Source of the DNA: Alkalibacterium subtropicum
GTDB lineage: Bacteria > Bacillota > Bacilli > Lactobacillales > Carnobacteriaceae_A
Length of the DNA: 64,000 nucleotides
Direction of reading: 5' to 3'
NCBI RefSeq assembly: GCF_900112455.1
Contig: NZ_FOLT01000004.1
Location: forward strand, 158,379-222,378
This document shows, piece after piece, positions 1 through 9,159 of this stretch. Made by a program: the position numbers and the translations under genes. Each line of letters starts with the position of its first letter. Positions within the stretch are counted from its first letter, which is position 1. A model generated the notes under the pieces. That model was not told the origin of the DNA. It did no database searches and saw nothing but the letters and a program-made list of their open reading frames with translations.

Positions 1-19
1 TATAGTTCGAGAAATACCC

Positions 20-52
20 AAAAGAGCTGCCCGCAGGGAGGCAGCTCTTTCT
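20..52. terminator. Rho-independent terminator, possibly bidirectional
   Basis: An 11-bp perfect stem (AAAGAGCTGCC with GGCAGCTCTTT, 8-nt loop) lies directly after the stop codon of the minus-strand ABC exporter gene. It is T-rich on both flanks, so it may also end a plus-strand gene left of the window. Confidence 0.75.
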
Positions 53-1885
53 TTATACAGCTTTAAGTTGGGGTTCTGCTGTCTGAAACTGTGCATTATA
101 CAGATCGGCATAGAAGCCATCCTGACGCATCAAGTCATCATGGTTCCCTGTTTCGATCACATCACCATGGTTCATCACGATGATTTTATCTGCATCTCTG
201 ATCGTAGACAGTCGGTGAGCCACGACAAAACTTGTTCTGCTTTCAAGAAGTTTACCCATAGCGCGCTGAATCAATATCTCGGTTCGTGTATCTACTGAAG
301 AGGTCGCTTCATCCAGAATAAGAATCTCGGGATCAGCAAGGAATGCACGAGCAATCGTGATCAGCTGCCTTTGTCCCTGGGAAATATTCGTTCCTTCTTC
401 ATTCAATATGGTATCGTAGCCATCCGGCAGACGTCTGACGAATTCATCCACGTGAGCTGCTTTGGCTGCTTCCAGGATCGTTTCTTCACTTGGTTCTTCA
501 TCATGACTTCCGTACTTAAGATTGTCCCATATCGTTCCGTTGAACAGCCACGTATCCTGAAGCACCATGGAGAACTTGCTTCGCAGTTCATTCCGGTCTA
601 AATCTCTCGTATCCACGCCTTCATAGCGGATACTTCCACCTTTGACATCATAAAAGCGTTCTAAAAGGTTGATCAGTGTGGATTTTCCTGCTCCAGTCGG
701 ACCGACAACAGCAATCATTTCTCCTTCTTTGACGGTTAGATTGAAGTCTGTCATCAGCAAGTCGTCATCTTCATATCCAAATTGAACATGATCAAATTCC
801 ACCTTATAAGGCGAGGTCTCTTTCGGTTCCAAGTCCGAATGTGTTTCTTTCATCGGTTCTTCATCCAGCACTTCAAAAACGCGCTCACATGAGGCAATCG
901 TGACCTGAATGGTGTTCGCCAGGTTGGCGATTTGTCTGACGGGTTGAGAGAACTGGTTGACGTACTGAATGAAAGCCTGAACGTTACCTAAAGAGACGGT
1001 CCCGTTAGCGACACCGATACCACCAACAATGGCGACACCAAAGTAGCCTAAATCGCGTGAGAAGCTGACTAAAGGCATCATGATCCCAGTCAGGAACTGG
1101 GCTTTCCAGGAAGCATCGTTCAGCTTGGCGCTCTGTTTCACGAATTTTTCAATTTCCTCTTCTTCTCTATTATAGGTTTTCACGATCGTATGGCCTGAAT
1201 ACGTTTCTTCCACCTGGTCATTAAGTATGCCCAGCTCTTTCTGCTGAAGACCAAACTGTTTCTGTGACTTAGGTGCAACATAAGCTATAAGCAGGAAACT
1301 GATCGGTACTGTCACGATAGTTACGAGTGAAAGTCTTATATCGATGGCGAACATGATCACGAGAACAGTGACGAACTGAACCACACTTAAAATAAACTGA
1401 GTCAGGGACTGCTGCAGTGTGTTAGCGATCTGATCCATGTCATTGACCGCCCGGGACATGATATCTCCATTAGAGTGCGTGTCGTAATAACGTATAGGCA
1501 AGGTCGCCATCTTTTCTTTCAAATCTTTACGCATATCGTAGACGGTCTTTTGAGCAATACGTGCAGTAATAAACTGCTGAAAATAACGGAATACAGCTTC
1601 GACAATATACACCACTGCAACAATAAGCAGGATATTCCGTATCAAATCAAAATCGATCGGATTCGCTGCGCCTTCTTGAACCCCCCGATATATTTCAGTG
1701 GTTGCCTGCCCCAGAATGTAAGGAGCCAGAGTCGCCATGATCGTCGAAGCAATAACCATCAGTAACGTGGCCGCTAAGGCCCAGGAACGAGTGGACATAT
1801 ACTTAACGAGTCTTCGTGTCGTGCCCCAGAAGTCTTTAGCTTTTTTTGCTTTTAAATGGGCGGCATTCTTTTCTCCGTTTTTCAT
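53..1885 (-). CDS. Heterodimeric ABC exporter, subunit with the consensus catalytic site (LmrD/BmrD-like)
   Basis: A 610-residue half-transporter: six membrane helices (about 35-330) followed by a nucleotide-binding domain. Walker A GPTGAGKST is at 395-403, the signature is the unusual ISQGQ (501-505), Walker B ends in the catalytic Glu (E526) and the switch His is present (H557). It starts one base into the stop codon of the upstream partner (AAAGGAGAGG ribosome site), so the two are translationally coupled and should form a heterodimer exporting drugs or lipid-like compounds. The atypical signature pairs with the atypical Walker B of the partner, as in heterodimeric exporters with one degenerate ATP site. 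The substrate cannot be read from sequence. Confidence 0.93.
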   Translation of the reverse strand: MKNGEKNAAHLKAKKAKDFWGTTRRLVKYMSTRSWALAATLLMVIASTIMATLAPYILGQATTEIYRGVQEGAANPIDFDLIRNILLIVAVVYIVEAVFRYFQQFITARIAQKTVYDMRKDLKEKMATLPIRYYDTHSNGDIMSRAVNDMDQIANTLQQSLTQFILSVVQFVTVLVIMFAIDIRLSLVTIVTVPISFLLIAYVAPKSQKQFGLQQKELGILNDQVEETYSGHTIVKTYNREEEEIEKFVKQSAKLNDASWKAQFLTGIMMPLVSFSRDLGYFGVAIVGGIGVANGTVSLGNVQAFIQYVNQFSQPVRQIANLANTIQVTIASCERVFEVLDEEPMKETHSDLEPKETSPYKVEFDHVQFGYEDDDLLMTDFNLTVKEGEMIAVVGPTGAGKSTLINLLERFYDVKGGSIRYEGVDTRDLDRNELRSKFSMVLQDTWLFNGTIWDNLKYGSHDEEPSEETILEAAKAAHVDEFVRRLPDGYDTILNEEGTNISQGQRQLITIARAFLADPEILILDEATSSVDTRTEILIQRAMGKLLESRTSFVVAHRLSTIRDADKIIVMNHGDVIETGNHDDLMRQDGFYADLYNAQFQTAEPQLKAV

Positions 1886-3606
1886 TAAATGTCCTCTCCT
1901 TTCAGCTGAGATTCCATGATTTCCTGATACACTTTGTTCGTTCTTTTCAGTTCTTCATGAGTACCTTTTCCGGCTATTTGCCCTTTATCCAGTACAATGA
2001 TCTCATCGGCATCCACTACCGTGCTGATACGCTGTGCGATGATCACGACGGCGACATCCTCTGTTTCAGGTGCCAGGGCAGCGCGAAGCTTGGCATCTGT
2101 TTTAAAATCAAGGGCCGAAAATGAATCATCAAAGACCAGGATATCTGCCTCAGTTACGAGTGCTCTAGCTATGCTCAATCGCTGTCTCTGACCACCTGAG
2201 AAGTTGCCCCCTCCTTGTTCAACGCGTGAGTCCAGACCTTCAGGCAAGCCTGACACAAAGTCTTTTCCTTGAGCAATATCCAAAGCATGCCAGATTTCTT
2301 CATCGGTCGCATCCGGTTTCCCATACCTTAAGTTATCCCGGATCGTCCCGGAAAACAGCACAGCTTTTTGAGGAGCAAAACCGATAAGCTGACGGATTTC
2401 TCCTTGTTCAACGTCTCTTATATCTGTCCCGTTGATCTCTACCGCGCCACTTTCCACATCATAAAGACGGGGGATCAAATTTGCCAGAGTCGATTTACCG
2501 GACCCTGTTCCGCCGATGACAGCCAGTCGTTTGCCTTTCTTCAGGGTGAAATCGATATCTTTGAGCGCTAATTTCTCGGCTCCAGTATACCGATAGTTTA
2601 CATGATTGAACCGCAGCGATGCATCCTGACCTTTATCTAAATGAGTGGGATGGGTAGGATCTTTGATGATATTAGGTGTATCAAGCACCTCTATAATACG
2701 CGCAGCAGCGATCTGTCCTCTGGGAAGGAAAAACAGGACCATCGATACCATGAAGACACCGATCAGTATCTGCATCGCATAAGTCATGAAGGCAACCAGA
2801 TTCCCCACCTGCATATCTCCGGCACTGATGAACTGAGCTCCAAACCAGATGATCATGATATTCGTAACACTTACGGCAAATATCATTGAAGGCATCATGA
2901 ATGCCAGTCGCGTATAGGCCTGGATCGAGGTAGAGGCAAAATCCCAGTTTGCTTCATCAAAGCGTTCTTTTTCATAGTCATCTTTGTTGAAGGCACGGAT
3001 CACGCGGATCCCCGTCAGCCCCTCACGAAAGACTTTATTCAATCGGTCTGTTTTCAACTGCATGGATTTAAAAATCGGCCCCGTAGACTTTAGTATGATA
3101 AAAAGGAGCAACCCTAATATCGGAATGGATATCAGGAAGACGAATGCCAGCTGCGGTTCTCTGATATAAGCCATGATGCCTGCGCCGATGACAAGGAAAG
3201 GCGCCAGCATCATCATCCGAAGGACCATCATCATGACAAACTGGATCTGCATGACATCGTTCGTTGTTCGTGTGATCAGTGTAGATGTACCGAATTTGTC
3301 TATTTCCTCATTGGTGAAGTATGCCACCATCGTATAAATTTTTCTCCGTATCTTGTCACCGAGACCCTGTGATTCTTTGGCTGCAAAATACACATTGATC
3401 AAGGCGGAAACAATAGTGATCAATGTAAATCCGAGCATGATCATACCTGTCCGTATAATATAATCGATATCTCCTTCAGCCACACCATAATCGATGATAT
3501 TGGCCGTGAATGTCGGCATCGCCAGCATCCCGATAACTTGTACAGCCAGAAATACCAGTCTGATAAAAATACGCCCGGGGTTCATCCATTTTCCTAATCT
3601 AATCAT
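1885..3606 (-). CDS. Heterodimeric ABC exporter, subunit with the degenerate site (LmrC/BmrC-like)
   Basis: A 573-residue half-transporter with six membrane helices in the first 300 residues and an ATPase domain. Walker A GGTGSGKST is at 365-373 and a canonical FSGGQ signature at 469-473. The residue after Walker B is Asp (D494) instead of Glu, and the switch position is Gln (Q525) instead of His. These substitutions mark the non-hydrolysing site of asymmetric exporters. The start overlaps the end of the tetR gene by 8 bp, with GAGG before ATG. Membership of the TetR operon suggests induction by an exported compound. Confidence 0.93.
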   Translation of the reverse strand: MIRLGKWMNPGRIFIRLVFLAVQVIGMLAMPTFTANIIDYGVAEGDIDYIIRTGMIMLGFTLITIVSALINVYFAAKESQGLGDKIRRKIYTMVAYFTNEEIDKFGTSTLITRTTNDVMQIQFVMMMVLRMMMLAPFLVIGAGIMAYIREPQLAFVFLISIPILGLLLFIILKSTGPIFKSMQLKTDRLNKVFREGLTGIRVIRAFNKDDYEKERFDEANWDFASTSIQAYTRLAFMMPSMIFAVSVTNIMIIWFGAQFISAGDMQVGNLVAFMTYAMQILIGVFMVSMVLFFLPRGQIAAARIIEVLDTPNIIKDPTHPTHLDKGQDASLRFNHVNYRYTGAEKLALKDIDFTLKKGKRLAVIGGTGSGKSTLANLIPRLYDVESGAVEINGTDIRDVEQGEIRQLIGFAPQKAVLFSGTIRDNLRYGKPDATDEEIWHALDIAQGKDFVSGLPEGLDSRVEQGGGNFSGGQRQRLSIARALVTEADILVFDDSFSALDFKTDAKLRAALAPETEDVAVVIIAQRISTVVDADEIIVLDKGQIAGKGTHEELKRTNKVYQEIMESQLKGEDI

Positions 3607-4243
3607 ATGTTACCTCTTCCTCTTCCGGAACGGCGATACCATAGGTGATCCATTCCAATCGTTTTAAAAATAACTCCTGTGTTTCATTGACTGTCAGTTC
3701 TTTCCAGAACCCTTCCATGATCGTGTCATTCAACATACTCAAAATATACCTGAGAATATCGATCAGCTCATTTTCAGACGTCAATTTCAGATTGTCTCTT
3801 TTCACAACATCGACAATGCGCTTGCCGTCAGGCAGTTTTTGAGATTTGGTTTCTTTGAAATCGACGCGTGCTTCCTGATTGATCTGATAGTTCATATGCA
3901 GATACATATTCTCAAAAAAACCGAACTTTTCAGACTCCATGATGTACTTGATGTATTTCTCGCTGAAGAGCCTGTACCCTTCGTGAAAATCTCCATCTTT
4001 TTCCTGGAAACTTTTCAGCATCAAGTTACGATAGTTGTAACGGAATTTCCCGATCAGAAAGAAATACAAATCTTTTTTATCTTCGAAATACTGATAAAAA
4101 CTTCCTCTTGATATTTGCGAATTTTTGACAATATTAGAGATCGAAGCCTCATTCAGTGATTTGGCTGAAAACTCCTTCATAGCTCCGGCGATCAATCGTT
4201 TCTTCTTTTCTTCCGGCAAATTAAAAAATGTTTGTGTCGGCAA
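3599..4243 (-). CDS. TetR/AcrR family transcriptional regulator of the ABC exporter operon
   Basis: A 214-residue protein with an N-terminal TetR-type helix-turn-helix (about 10-55, including SRGSFYQYFEDKKDLY) and an all-helical ligand domain. It is the first gene of a three-gene operon with the two exporter subunits. The start codon is TTG, set by AGGAGG seven bases upstream; the ATG that overlaps it is out of frame. Two matching palindromes in and below its promoter (4272-4284, 4302-4314) imply autorepression and control of the exporter. The ligand is unknown. Confidence 0.9.
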   Translation of the reverse strand: MPTQTFFNLPEEKKKRLIAGAMKEFSAKSLNEASISNIVKNSQISRGSFYQYFEDKKDLYFFLIGKFRYNYRNLMLKSFQEKDGDFHEGYRLFSEKYIKYIMESEKFGFFENMYLHMNYQINQEARVDFKETKSQKLPDGKRIVDVVKRDNLKLTSENELIDILRYILSMLNDTIMEGFWKELTVNETQELFLKRLEWITYGIAVPEEEEVTYD

Positions 4244-4271
4244 TTCATAACCTCCTAAGACCTAATGGAAA

Positions 4272-4322
4272 TGACAAGATGTCATATTATATTATTATAT
4301 GTGACAACCTGTCATGATGCAA
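4272..4322 (-). promoter_or_regulatory. Promoter with two TetR-type operators
   Basis: On the minus strand TTGCAT (4322-4317) and TATAAT (4299-4294) are 17 bp apart. One palindrome, TGACA-3-TGTCA (4302-4314), fills the spacer and a second of the same form (4272-4284) lies just downstream of the -10. The half-sites are identical, so one protein, most simply the adjacent TetR regulator, probably binds both. Confidence 0.8.
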
Positions 4323-4331
4323 GGGCATATT

Positions 4332-4374
4332 AAAAAAAATACATCTTAGTTCACGTTGGTCAGAACTAAGATGT
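4332..4374 (-). terminator. Terminator of the AI-2E family transporter gene
   Basis: A perfect 12-bp stem (ACATCTTAGTTC with GAACTAAGATGT, 10-nt loop) is followed on the minus strand by a run of eight T residues. Confidence 0.85.
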
Positions 4375-4378
4375 ACAT

Positions 4379-5581
4379 CTATTCTGTTGTTTCAACAACC
4401 TCATCTGATACCTCAGGGGTCACTTCTTCTTCATAAAGTTCAGACTGTTTCTTGTACCATTCAAAAAGCATCGATACGATGATTTTTATGATGGCATAAC
4501 CAGGGATTCCAAAAACAACACCCATGAGCCCAAACAGTCTCCCGGCAACAAGGAGGAGAAAAATAATGTTCACCGGATGTATCTTCAGAGAATTGCCGAG
4601 TATCTGTGGAGAAATCACACGGCCCTCCAGCAGCTGCTCAACGCCGAAAACAATGAGGACTTTAAACAGCATGAATGGTGAATCCACCACAGCGATGATC
4701 AGTGCGGGGATGGTCGCAATAAATGAACCCAAATAAGGGATGAGATTTAGAAAACCTGCAAATATGCCTAAGGTCAAGGCGAAATCCAATCCGACGATCG
4801 AAAAACCGATGTAAAACATGAAGCCCACGAAGATAGCGACGATCAGTTGCCCTCTAACATAATAACTGATCTGCCGGTTGATATCTGTCATCAGTTTGTT
4901 TACTGTCGGTCGTGCTTTCGTTGGAATAAATCGGGAAATTCTATAAGGAATCTTTTCCCCGTCTTTAAGCAGGTAAAAGAGCACAAACGGCATGGTAAAC
5001 AGCGTAATGAACACACGTGTGATCGTACCGATGACACTGCCGATACCACCGACTGTGGCGTTTAAAACTGAGGAAACCTGTTCTGTCAGTGTTTCAATAA
5101 AAGATGTGTCTTCTGTCTGATTCACAAAAACAGATAAAACTTCTATATTCAGCAGACTTTCAACTTGCCCGATAAAATTGCTCCAGTATTCCGGCCATAT
5201 TTCTATGAGCGAAGCCACTTGTCTTTGGATGATGGGAACGATGTAATTCATTCCACCAATGATGATAAGAATGACGATACTGAATACAAAAGCAATGGCC
5301 GTATTTCTGGAAAAACGCCTCTGCTCCAGCCAGTCGACCAGCGGTGTGAGAAGATAATAAAAAATAACGGCGAAAATAATCGGCGGACCGATAATGCTGA
5401 AAGCTATTTCGATCGGTTCAAATATATAGGAGATACGGGCAATCATGTATATATTCAACGCCATTAGAAATATGATAAGCAGTATGGTCACAAATTTATT
5501 GTCTATGATCTGCTTCCAGAACCAGGTGTTATGCCATCTTCTGGAGTGGTCGTTCTTTTCTTCAGTGTTCAAGTCTTTCAC
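4379..5581 (-). CDS. AI-2E family transporter (YdiK/TqsA/PerM type permease)
   Basis: A 400-residue membrane protein with about eight hydrophobic segments between residues 28 and 370, a long extracytoplasmic stretch after the third helix (about 125-180), and a charged C-terminal tail rich in Glu. This is the layout of the AI-2E transporter family (PF01594). Some members export autoinducer-2 and others are Na+/H+ antiporters, so the name does not fix the substrate. The start is GTG behind GGAAG. It is monocistronic, with its own terminator. Confidence 0.85.
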   Translation of the reverse strand: MKDLNTEEKNDHSRRWHNTWFWKQIIDNKFVTILLIIFLMALNIYMIARISYIFEPIEIAFSIIGPPIIFAVIFYYLLTPLVDWLEQRRFSRNTAIAFVFSIVILIIIGGMNYIVPIIQRQVASLIEIWPEYWSNFIGQVESLLNIEVLSVFVNQTEDTSFIETLTEQVSSVLNATVGGIGSVIGTITRVFITLFTMPFVLFYLLKDGEKIPYRISRFIPTKARPTVNKLMTDINRQISYYVRGQLIVAIFVGFMFYIGFSIVGLDFALTLGIFAGFLNLIPYLGSFIATIPALIIAVVDSPFMLFKVLIVFGVEQLLEGRVISPQILGNSLKIHPVNIIFLLLVAGRLFGLMGVVFGIPGYAIIKIIVSMLFEWYKKQSELYEEEVTPEVSDEVVETTE

Positions 5582-5669
5582 CCACTTCCTGCTCGTTATT
5601 TACATTTTAGCATACACCTTTGCTGAAAAGGTACACATATACATTTATCCATCCCAAGTCACGCTCTCT

Positions 5670-5699
5670 TTGTATCCGTCTTCTGAAATCTGTTATACT
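5670..5699 (+). promoter_or_regulatory. Promoter of the lactonase gene
   Basis: TTGTAT (5670-5675) and TATACT (5694-5699) are separated by 18 bp, with AGGAGG and the ATG about 40 bp downstream. Confidence 0.55.
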
Positions 5700-5737
5700 A
5701 TTGAAGTGAATACAATCGATTTCAGGAGGAATGCACT

Positions 5738-6778
5738 ATGACTCAGAAAATTATGCTGGGCACATATACGAAAAGAACAAGCAAAGGAATCTACAGTATA
5801 GAATTAGATGAACAGAAAAAACAGCTGACCGACTTGAAAGAAGAAGTGAACGTCGAAAGTCCGACTTATCTTGCCGGAAATGAAGACTACAGCCTGCTTT
5901 TTTCTATTGCCAAGTCAGCGGACGGAAAAGGCGGCATCAAGTCATTTAGTCGTCAGGCTGGAGCAGAGACATATACAGAAGTGGACAGTGCCTTTGAAGA
6001 AGGTGCCCCGCCCTGCTATATAGCTTACGATCAGTCCAGGAATCTCGTCTATACCGCAAACTATCATAAAGGGGAAGTAGCTGTTTACCAGACTTCTGAA
6101 AAAGGTGACCTGTCTTTTGTCGATAAACATACGCACACCGGGAAATCGGTTCACGACAATCAGCAGTCTCCTCATGCCCATTATTTTGATTTGACGCCTG
6201 ACGGTCAGTTCCTGATCGCCTGTGATCTTGGCACTGATGAAGTGATCATGTATACATTAGACGAAGAGCATAAACTGGCGGTGAGTGATGTGATTTCTGT
6301 CTCACCCGGGACCGGGCCAAGGCATGTGGTCTTTCATCCGAATAACCGCTTTGCCTATGTTTTCGGAGAGTTGAGCAGTGATGTCATCGTCTTTAGTTAC
6401 AACAGTCAAAATGGAACATTGAGCCCGATCCAGACGATTTCAACCATACCTAAAGAACACGAATCATTCAATGGTGGAGCAGCGATCCGTGTTTCTTCTG
6501 ACGGCAAATTCGTTTATGCATCTAATCGCGGACATGATTCCATCGTCATTTATGAAGTAGCTGAAGACGGCACCTTATCACTGGTCAATTATACACCGAC
6601 TGAAGGTGAGACCCCGCGTGATTTCAATCTGGATCCTACTGAACGATTCGTTGTGGTCGGCCATCAGGATTCAGATAATCTGACATTATTTGAACGAAAT
6701 AAAAAAGACGGGAAATTGACACTACTACAGAAAGACATCTTCGCCCCTGAAGTCATCTGCGTAAAATTTCCATCTTGA
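5738..6778 (+). CDS. pgl: Lactonase family seven-bladed beta-propeller protein (6-phosphogluconolactonase-like)
   Basis: A 346-residue soluble protein with repeated blade motifs (for example GPRHVVFHPNNRFAYV and TPRDFNLDPTERFVVV). This pattern is typical of the YbhE/Pgl lactonase family (PF10282), which hydrolyses 6-phosphogluconolactone in the oxidative pentose phosphate pathway. AGGAGG precedes the ATG. The flavin reductase gene follows 38 bp later on the same strand. With gnd and gntK elsewhere in the window, a complete 6-phosphogluconate branch is plausible. The exact substrate is inferred from the family. Confidence 0.85.
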   Translation: MTQKIMLGTYTKRTSKGIYSIELDEQKKQLTDLKEEVNVESPTYLAGNEDYSLLFSIAKSADGKGGIKSFSRQAGAETYTEVDSAFEEGAPPCYIAYDQSRNLVYTANYHKGEVAVYQTSEKGDLSFVDKHTHTGKSVHDNQQSPHAHYFDLTPDGQFLIACDLGTDEVIMYTLDEEHKLAVSDVISVSPGTGPRHVVFHPNNRFAYVFGELSSDVIVFSYNSQNGTLSPIQTISTIPKEHESFNGGAAIRVSSDGKFVYASNRGHDSIVIYEVAEDGTLSLVNYTPTEGETPRDFNLDPTERFVVVGHQDSDNLTLFERNKKDGKLTLLQKDIFAPEVICVKFPS

Positions 6779-6816
6779 TCCACTGTCTATAACTATTATG
6801 TACTAAAGGAGAGCCT

Positions 6817-7440
6817 ATGCATCATTTTAAAACAGATGACTTATCACCGAAACAGCAATATAAATTTCTGACAGGAAGCATCATTCCTCGTCCTATTGCC
6901 TGGATCACATCACTTAATCAAGCTGCCGGCATCGTAAACTTAGCCCCTTTCAGCTTTTTCAGTGTGGCATCCAATCAGATCCCGTTGCTTTCTGTTTCGA
7001 TTTTAAGAACCAACCAAAAATCTAAAGATACAGCCGATAATATATTAAATCAGAAAGAAGCTGTTATTCATATCGTCAGCAGACCGCTGACAGAAAATAT
7101 GAATGAAACATCAGCACCGCTCCCGCCTGACGAGAGTGAGCTTGACCGCACTGATTTGCATTTAGTAAAAAGCACTACAGTCGATGTACCTGCCGTCAAG
7201 GAAGCGCTGGTCCGCTTCGAAACTGTGCTGTATCAGCATATCCCTATAAAAAACGAGACAGACGAAATCATCACGGATCACTTTTTGCTGAAAGTGACGG
7301 ATTTCCATTTCGATGAAAAGGTCTTAGATACTGACAGAGATTATATTCTAGCTGACAAGCTTGAACCGATGGCCCGTTTATCGGGTTTGGATTACGCTGC
7401 TTTAGGTGAGATCATTTCTATGGTTCGTCCCACGAGCTGA
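6817..7440 (+). CDS. Flavin reductase family protein (FMN-binding split barrel)
   Basis: A 207-residue protein with the signature of flavin reductase-like FMN-binding proteins: GSIIPRPIAWITS near the N-terminus, then NLAPFSFFSVAS, which form the flavin pocket (PF01613). Such proteins use NAD(P)H to reduce FMN or act on quinone-like substrates. It follows the lactonase gene in the same direction, with its own AAGGAG site, and ends at a strong shared terminator. The physiological substrate is unknown. Confidence 0.85.
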   Translation: MHHFKTDDLSPKQQYKFLTGSIIPRPIAWITSLNQAAGIVNLAPFSFFSVASNQIPLLSVSILRTNQKSKDTADNILNQKEAVIHIVSRPLTENMNETSAPLPPDESELDRTDLHLVKSTTVDVPAVKEALVRFETVLYQHIPIKNETDEIITDHFLLKVTDFHFDEKVLDTDRDYILADKLEPMARLSGLDYAALGEIISMVRPTS

Positions 7441-7446
7441 ATAAGT

Positions 7447-7484
7447 AAAAAAGCGTGGCTGGAAGATCCAGCTACGCTTTTTGA
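7447..7484. terminator. Bidirectional terminator
   Basis: A stem of AAAAAGCGTGGCTGG with CCAGCTACGCTTTTT (one G-T pair, 5-nt loop) has a T-run on both strands. It sits between the convergent flavin reductase and EIIA genes. Confidence 0.85.
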
Positions 7485-7492
7485 TTGTTGGA

Positions 7493-7999
7493 TTATTTTG
7501 AAGTCACTGTACCGATCTCAGTTCCTCTGGTTGTATCTCCGGTTGTATCTAATGAGTAATCATCCACTTGATCCATGTTCGTAAAGACGACGATCACCGT
7601 TTCTTTTTTGCCGGCTTCTTTCAGCCCTGCAAGATCGACGGTTGAGATTTTCGTTTCAGAAGTCACTGTATCGCCTTCTTTCACTAAAGTATCGAACGGT
7701 CCGCCTTCAAGTTCAACAGTATCGATACCGATGTGCACGAGCACTTCCACACCATTATCCATTTCCAGTCCGACCGCATGCTGGGTAGGAAACACACTTA
7801 CGACTTTTCCGGAGCCGGGAGCGTACACGTCACCATCACTAGGATCGACGCCGAAACCGTCCCCCATCATTTTTTGAGAAAAGACTGGATCCTCCACTTC
7901 TTCGATCGGAATAACCTTACCATTGACCGGACTAGTCAATATTACTTTTGGATCTTTTTCTTCATTTCCTTTACCTTTCAGAAAATCAAACATGCCCAT
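7493..7999 (-). CDS. crr: PTS EIIA-Glc type phosphocarrier, stand-alone
   Basis: A 168-residue single-domain EIIA of the glucose family. The active-site His is H89 in VLVHIGIDTVEL and the partner His is H74 in PTQHAVGLEM, closely matching the positions in E. coli IIA-Glc (H90 and H75). It accepts phosphate from HPr and passes it to an EIIB domain. It stands alone, with no EIIBC beside it. The EIICB at 37.2-38.8 kb lacks an EIIA domain, so this protein could serve it; that pairing is inference. Confidence 0.92.
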   Translation of the reverse strand: MGMFDFLKGKGNEEKDPKVILTSPVNGKVIPIEEVEDPVFSQKMMGDGFGVDPSDGDVYAPGSGKVVSVFPTQHAVGLEMDNGVEVLVHIGIDTVELEGGPFDTLVKEGDTVTSETKISTVDLAGLKEAGKKETVIVVFTNMDQVDDYSLDTTGDTTRGTEIGTVTSK

Positions 8000-8188
8000 A
8001 TTTCTCCCTACTTTCTTTTGTACTTATTATAGTTTTATTCATGAGTATCTTAATATTAATAATAGCATACTCAGTCCGTTTTCTGAACCAAAATGATTTT
8101 TACATTAAAATATGCATTACATCTGGCATTTTATTCTTAAGTTCGATATTATAAGAAAGCGAATAATTAAACTGAAGGAGATAATTAC

Positions 8189-9010
8189 GTGTTTATAGAA
8201 ATTATTAAATCAATCATTTTAGGCATTGTTCAGGGGATTACCGAGTGGCTCCCCATCAGCAGCACAGGCCACATGATTCTGGTAGACGAGTTTCTGGTCC
8301 TGAATACCAGTGAAGCGTTTAAAGAAATGTTTTTGGTCGTCATTCAGCTGGCCTCCATACTGGCTGTCATCATCATCTTTTTCAAGAAACTAAATCCTTT
8401 CGACAGAGATAAAAGTGAGAATGAGAAAAAGGAAACTTGGCATATCTGGCTGAAAGTGATCATCGGGGTCATTCCTGCCGGTGTCTTCGGCCTACTGTTC
8501 GAAGATACGATCAATGATGTGTTTTATAACTGGCAGACCGTATCTGTTGCCCTGATCGTTTACGGTATTGCTTTCATTGTTATTGAAAAGATGAATGAAG
8601 GTAAAAAACCGAAAATCGCGACTTGGGAACAACTCACTTATAGAATCGCCTTGATGATCGGCTTCTTTCAGGTCCTGGCTCTTATACCAGGCACATCAAG
8701 GTCCGGAGCTACGATCGTCGGAGCGATACTCATCGGAACGGCCAGACCCATCGCAGCAGAGTATTCGTTCTTCCTTTCGATCCCTGTCATGCTGGGAGCC
8801 AGTTTACTGAAACTTCTCGGTTTCGGCTTCAGTTTCACACCTGAAGAACTGATCATCTTACTCGTTGGCTGTCTGTTCTCATTCGTTGTTTCGATTTTTG
8901 CGATTAAATTCCTGATGAATTACATCAGAAAAAACGATTTCAGTTCATTCGGCTGGTACCGGATCGTCATCGGTTTTGTCGTTATCGGCTATTTTGCCCT
9001 GATAGGTTAG
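8189..9010 (+). CDS. uppP: Undecaprenyl-diphosphate phosphatase UppP (BacA)
   Basis: A 273-residue integral membrane protein with the two diagnostic motifs: [13 protein letters not shown] near residues 16-28 and PGTSRSG near 167-173. It dephosphorylates undecaprenyl pyrophosphate to regenerate the lipid carrier for cell wall synthesis and gives bacitracin tolerance. The start is GTG, with GGAG eight bases upstream. It is monocistronic, with a strong terminator. Confidence 0.95.
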   Translation: MFIEIIKSIILGIVQGITEWLPISSTGHMILVDEFLVLNTSEAFKEMFLVVIQLASILAVIIIFFKKLNPFDRDKSENEKKETWHIWLKVIIGVIPAGVFGLLFEDTINDVFYNWQTVSVALIVYGIAFIVIEKMNEGKKPKIATWEQLTYRIALMIGFFQVLALIPGTSRSGATIVGAILIGTARPIAAEYSFFLSIPVMLGASLLKLLGFGFSFTPEELIILLVGCLFSFVVSIFAIKFLMNYIRKNDFSSFGWYRIVIGFVVIGYFALIG

Positions 9011-9024
9011 TGAAAAGATACAGT

Positions 9025-9062
9025 AAAGAAGAGGCTGGGAGCTTTCCCAGCCTCTTCTTTCA
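9025..9062 (+). terminator. Terminator of uppP
   Basis: A 16-bp perfect stem (AAAGAAGAGGCTGGGA and its complement) around a 4-nt loop ends in a T-rich tail 15 bp after the stop. Confidence 0.9.
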
Positions 9063-9159
9063 TTTCTAATGTCTTTTTTAGTAACCAAAGTATTTTACCG
9101 CTTGATTTCTTTGAAACACGTTCTAAAAGCATATCGTTATTAACATTGCTTCACTACTG

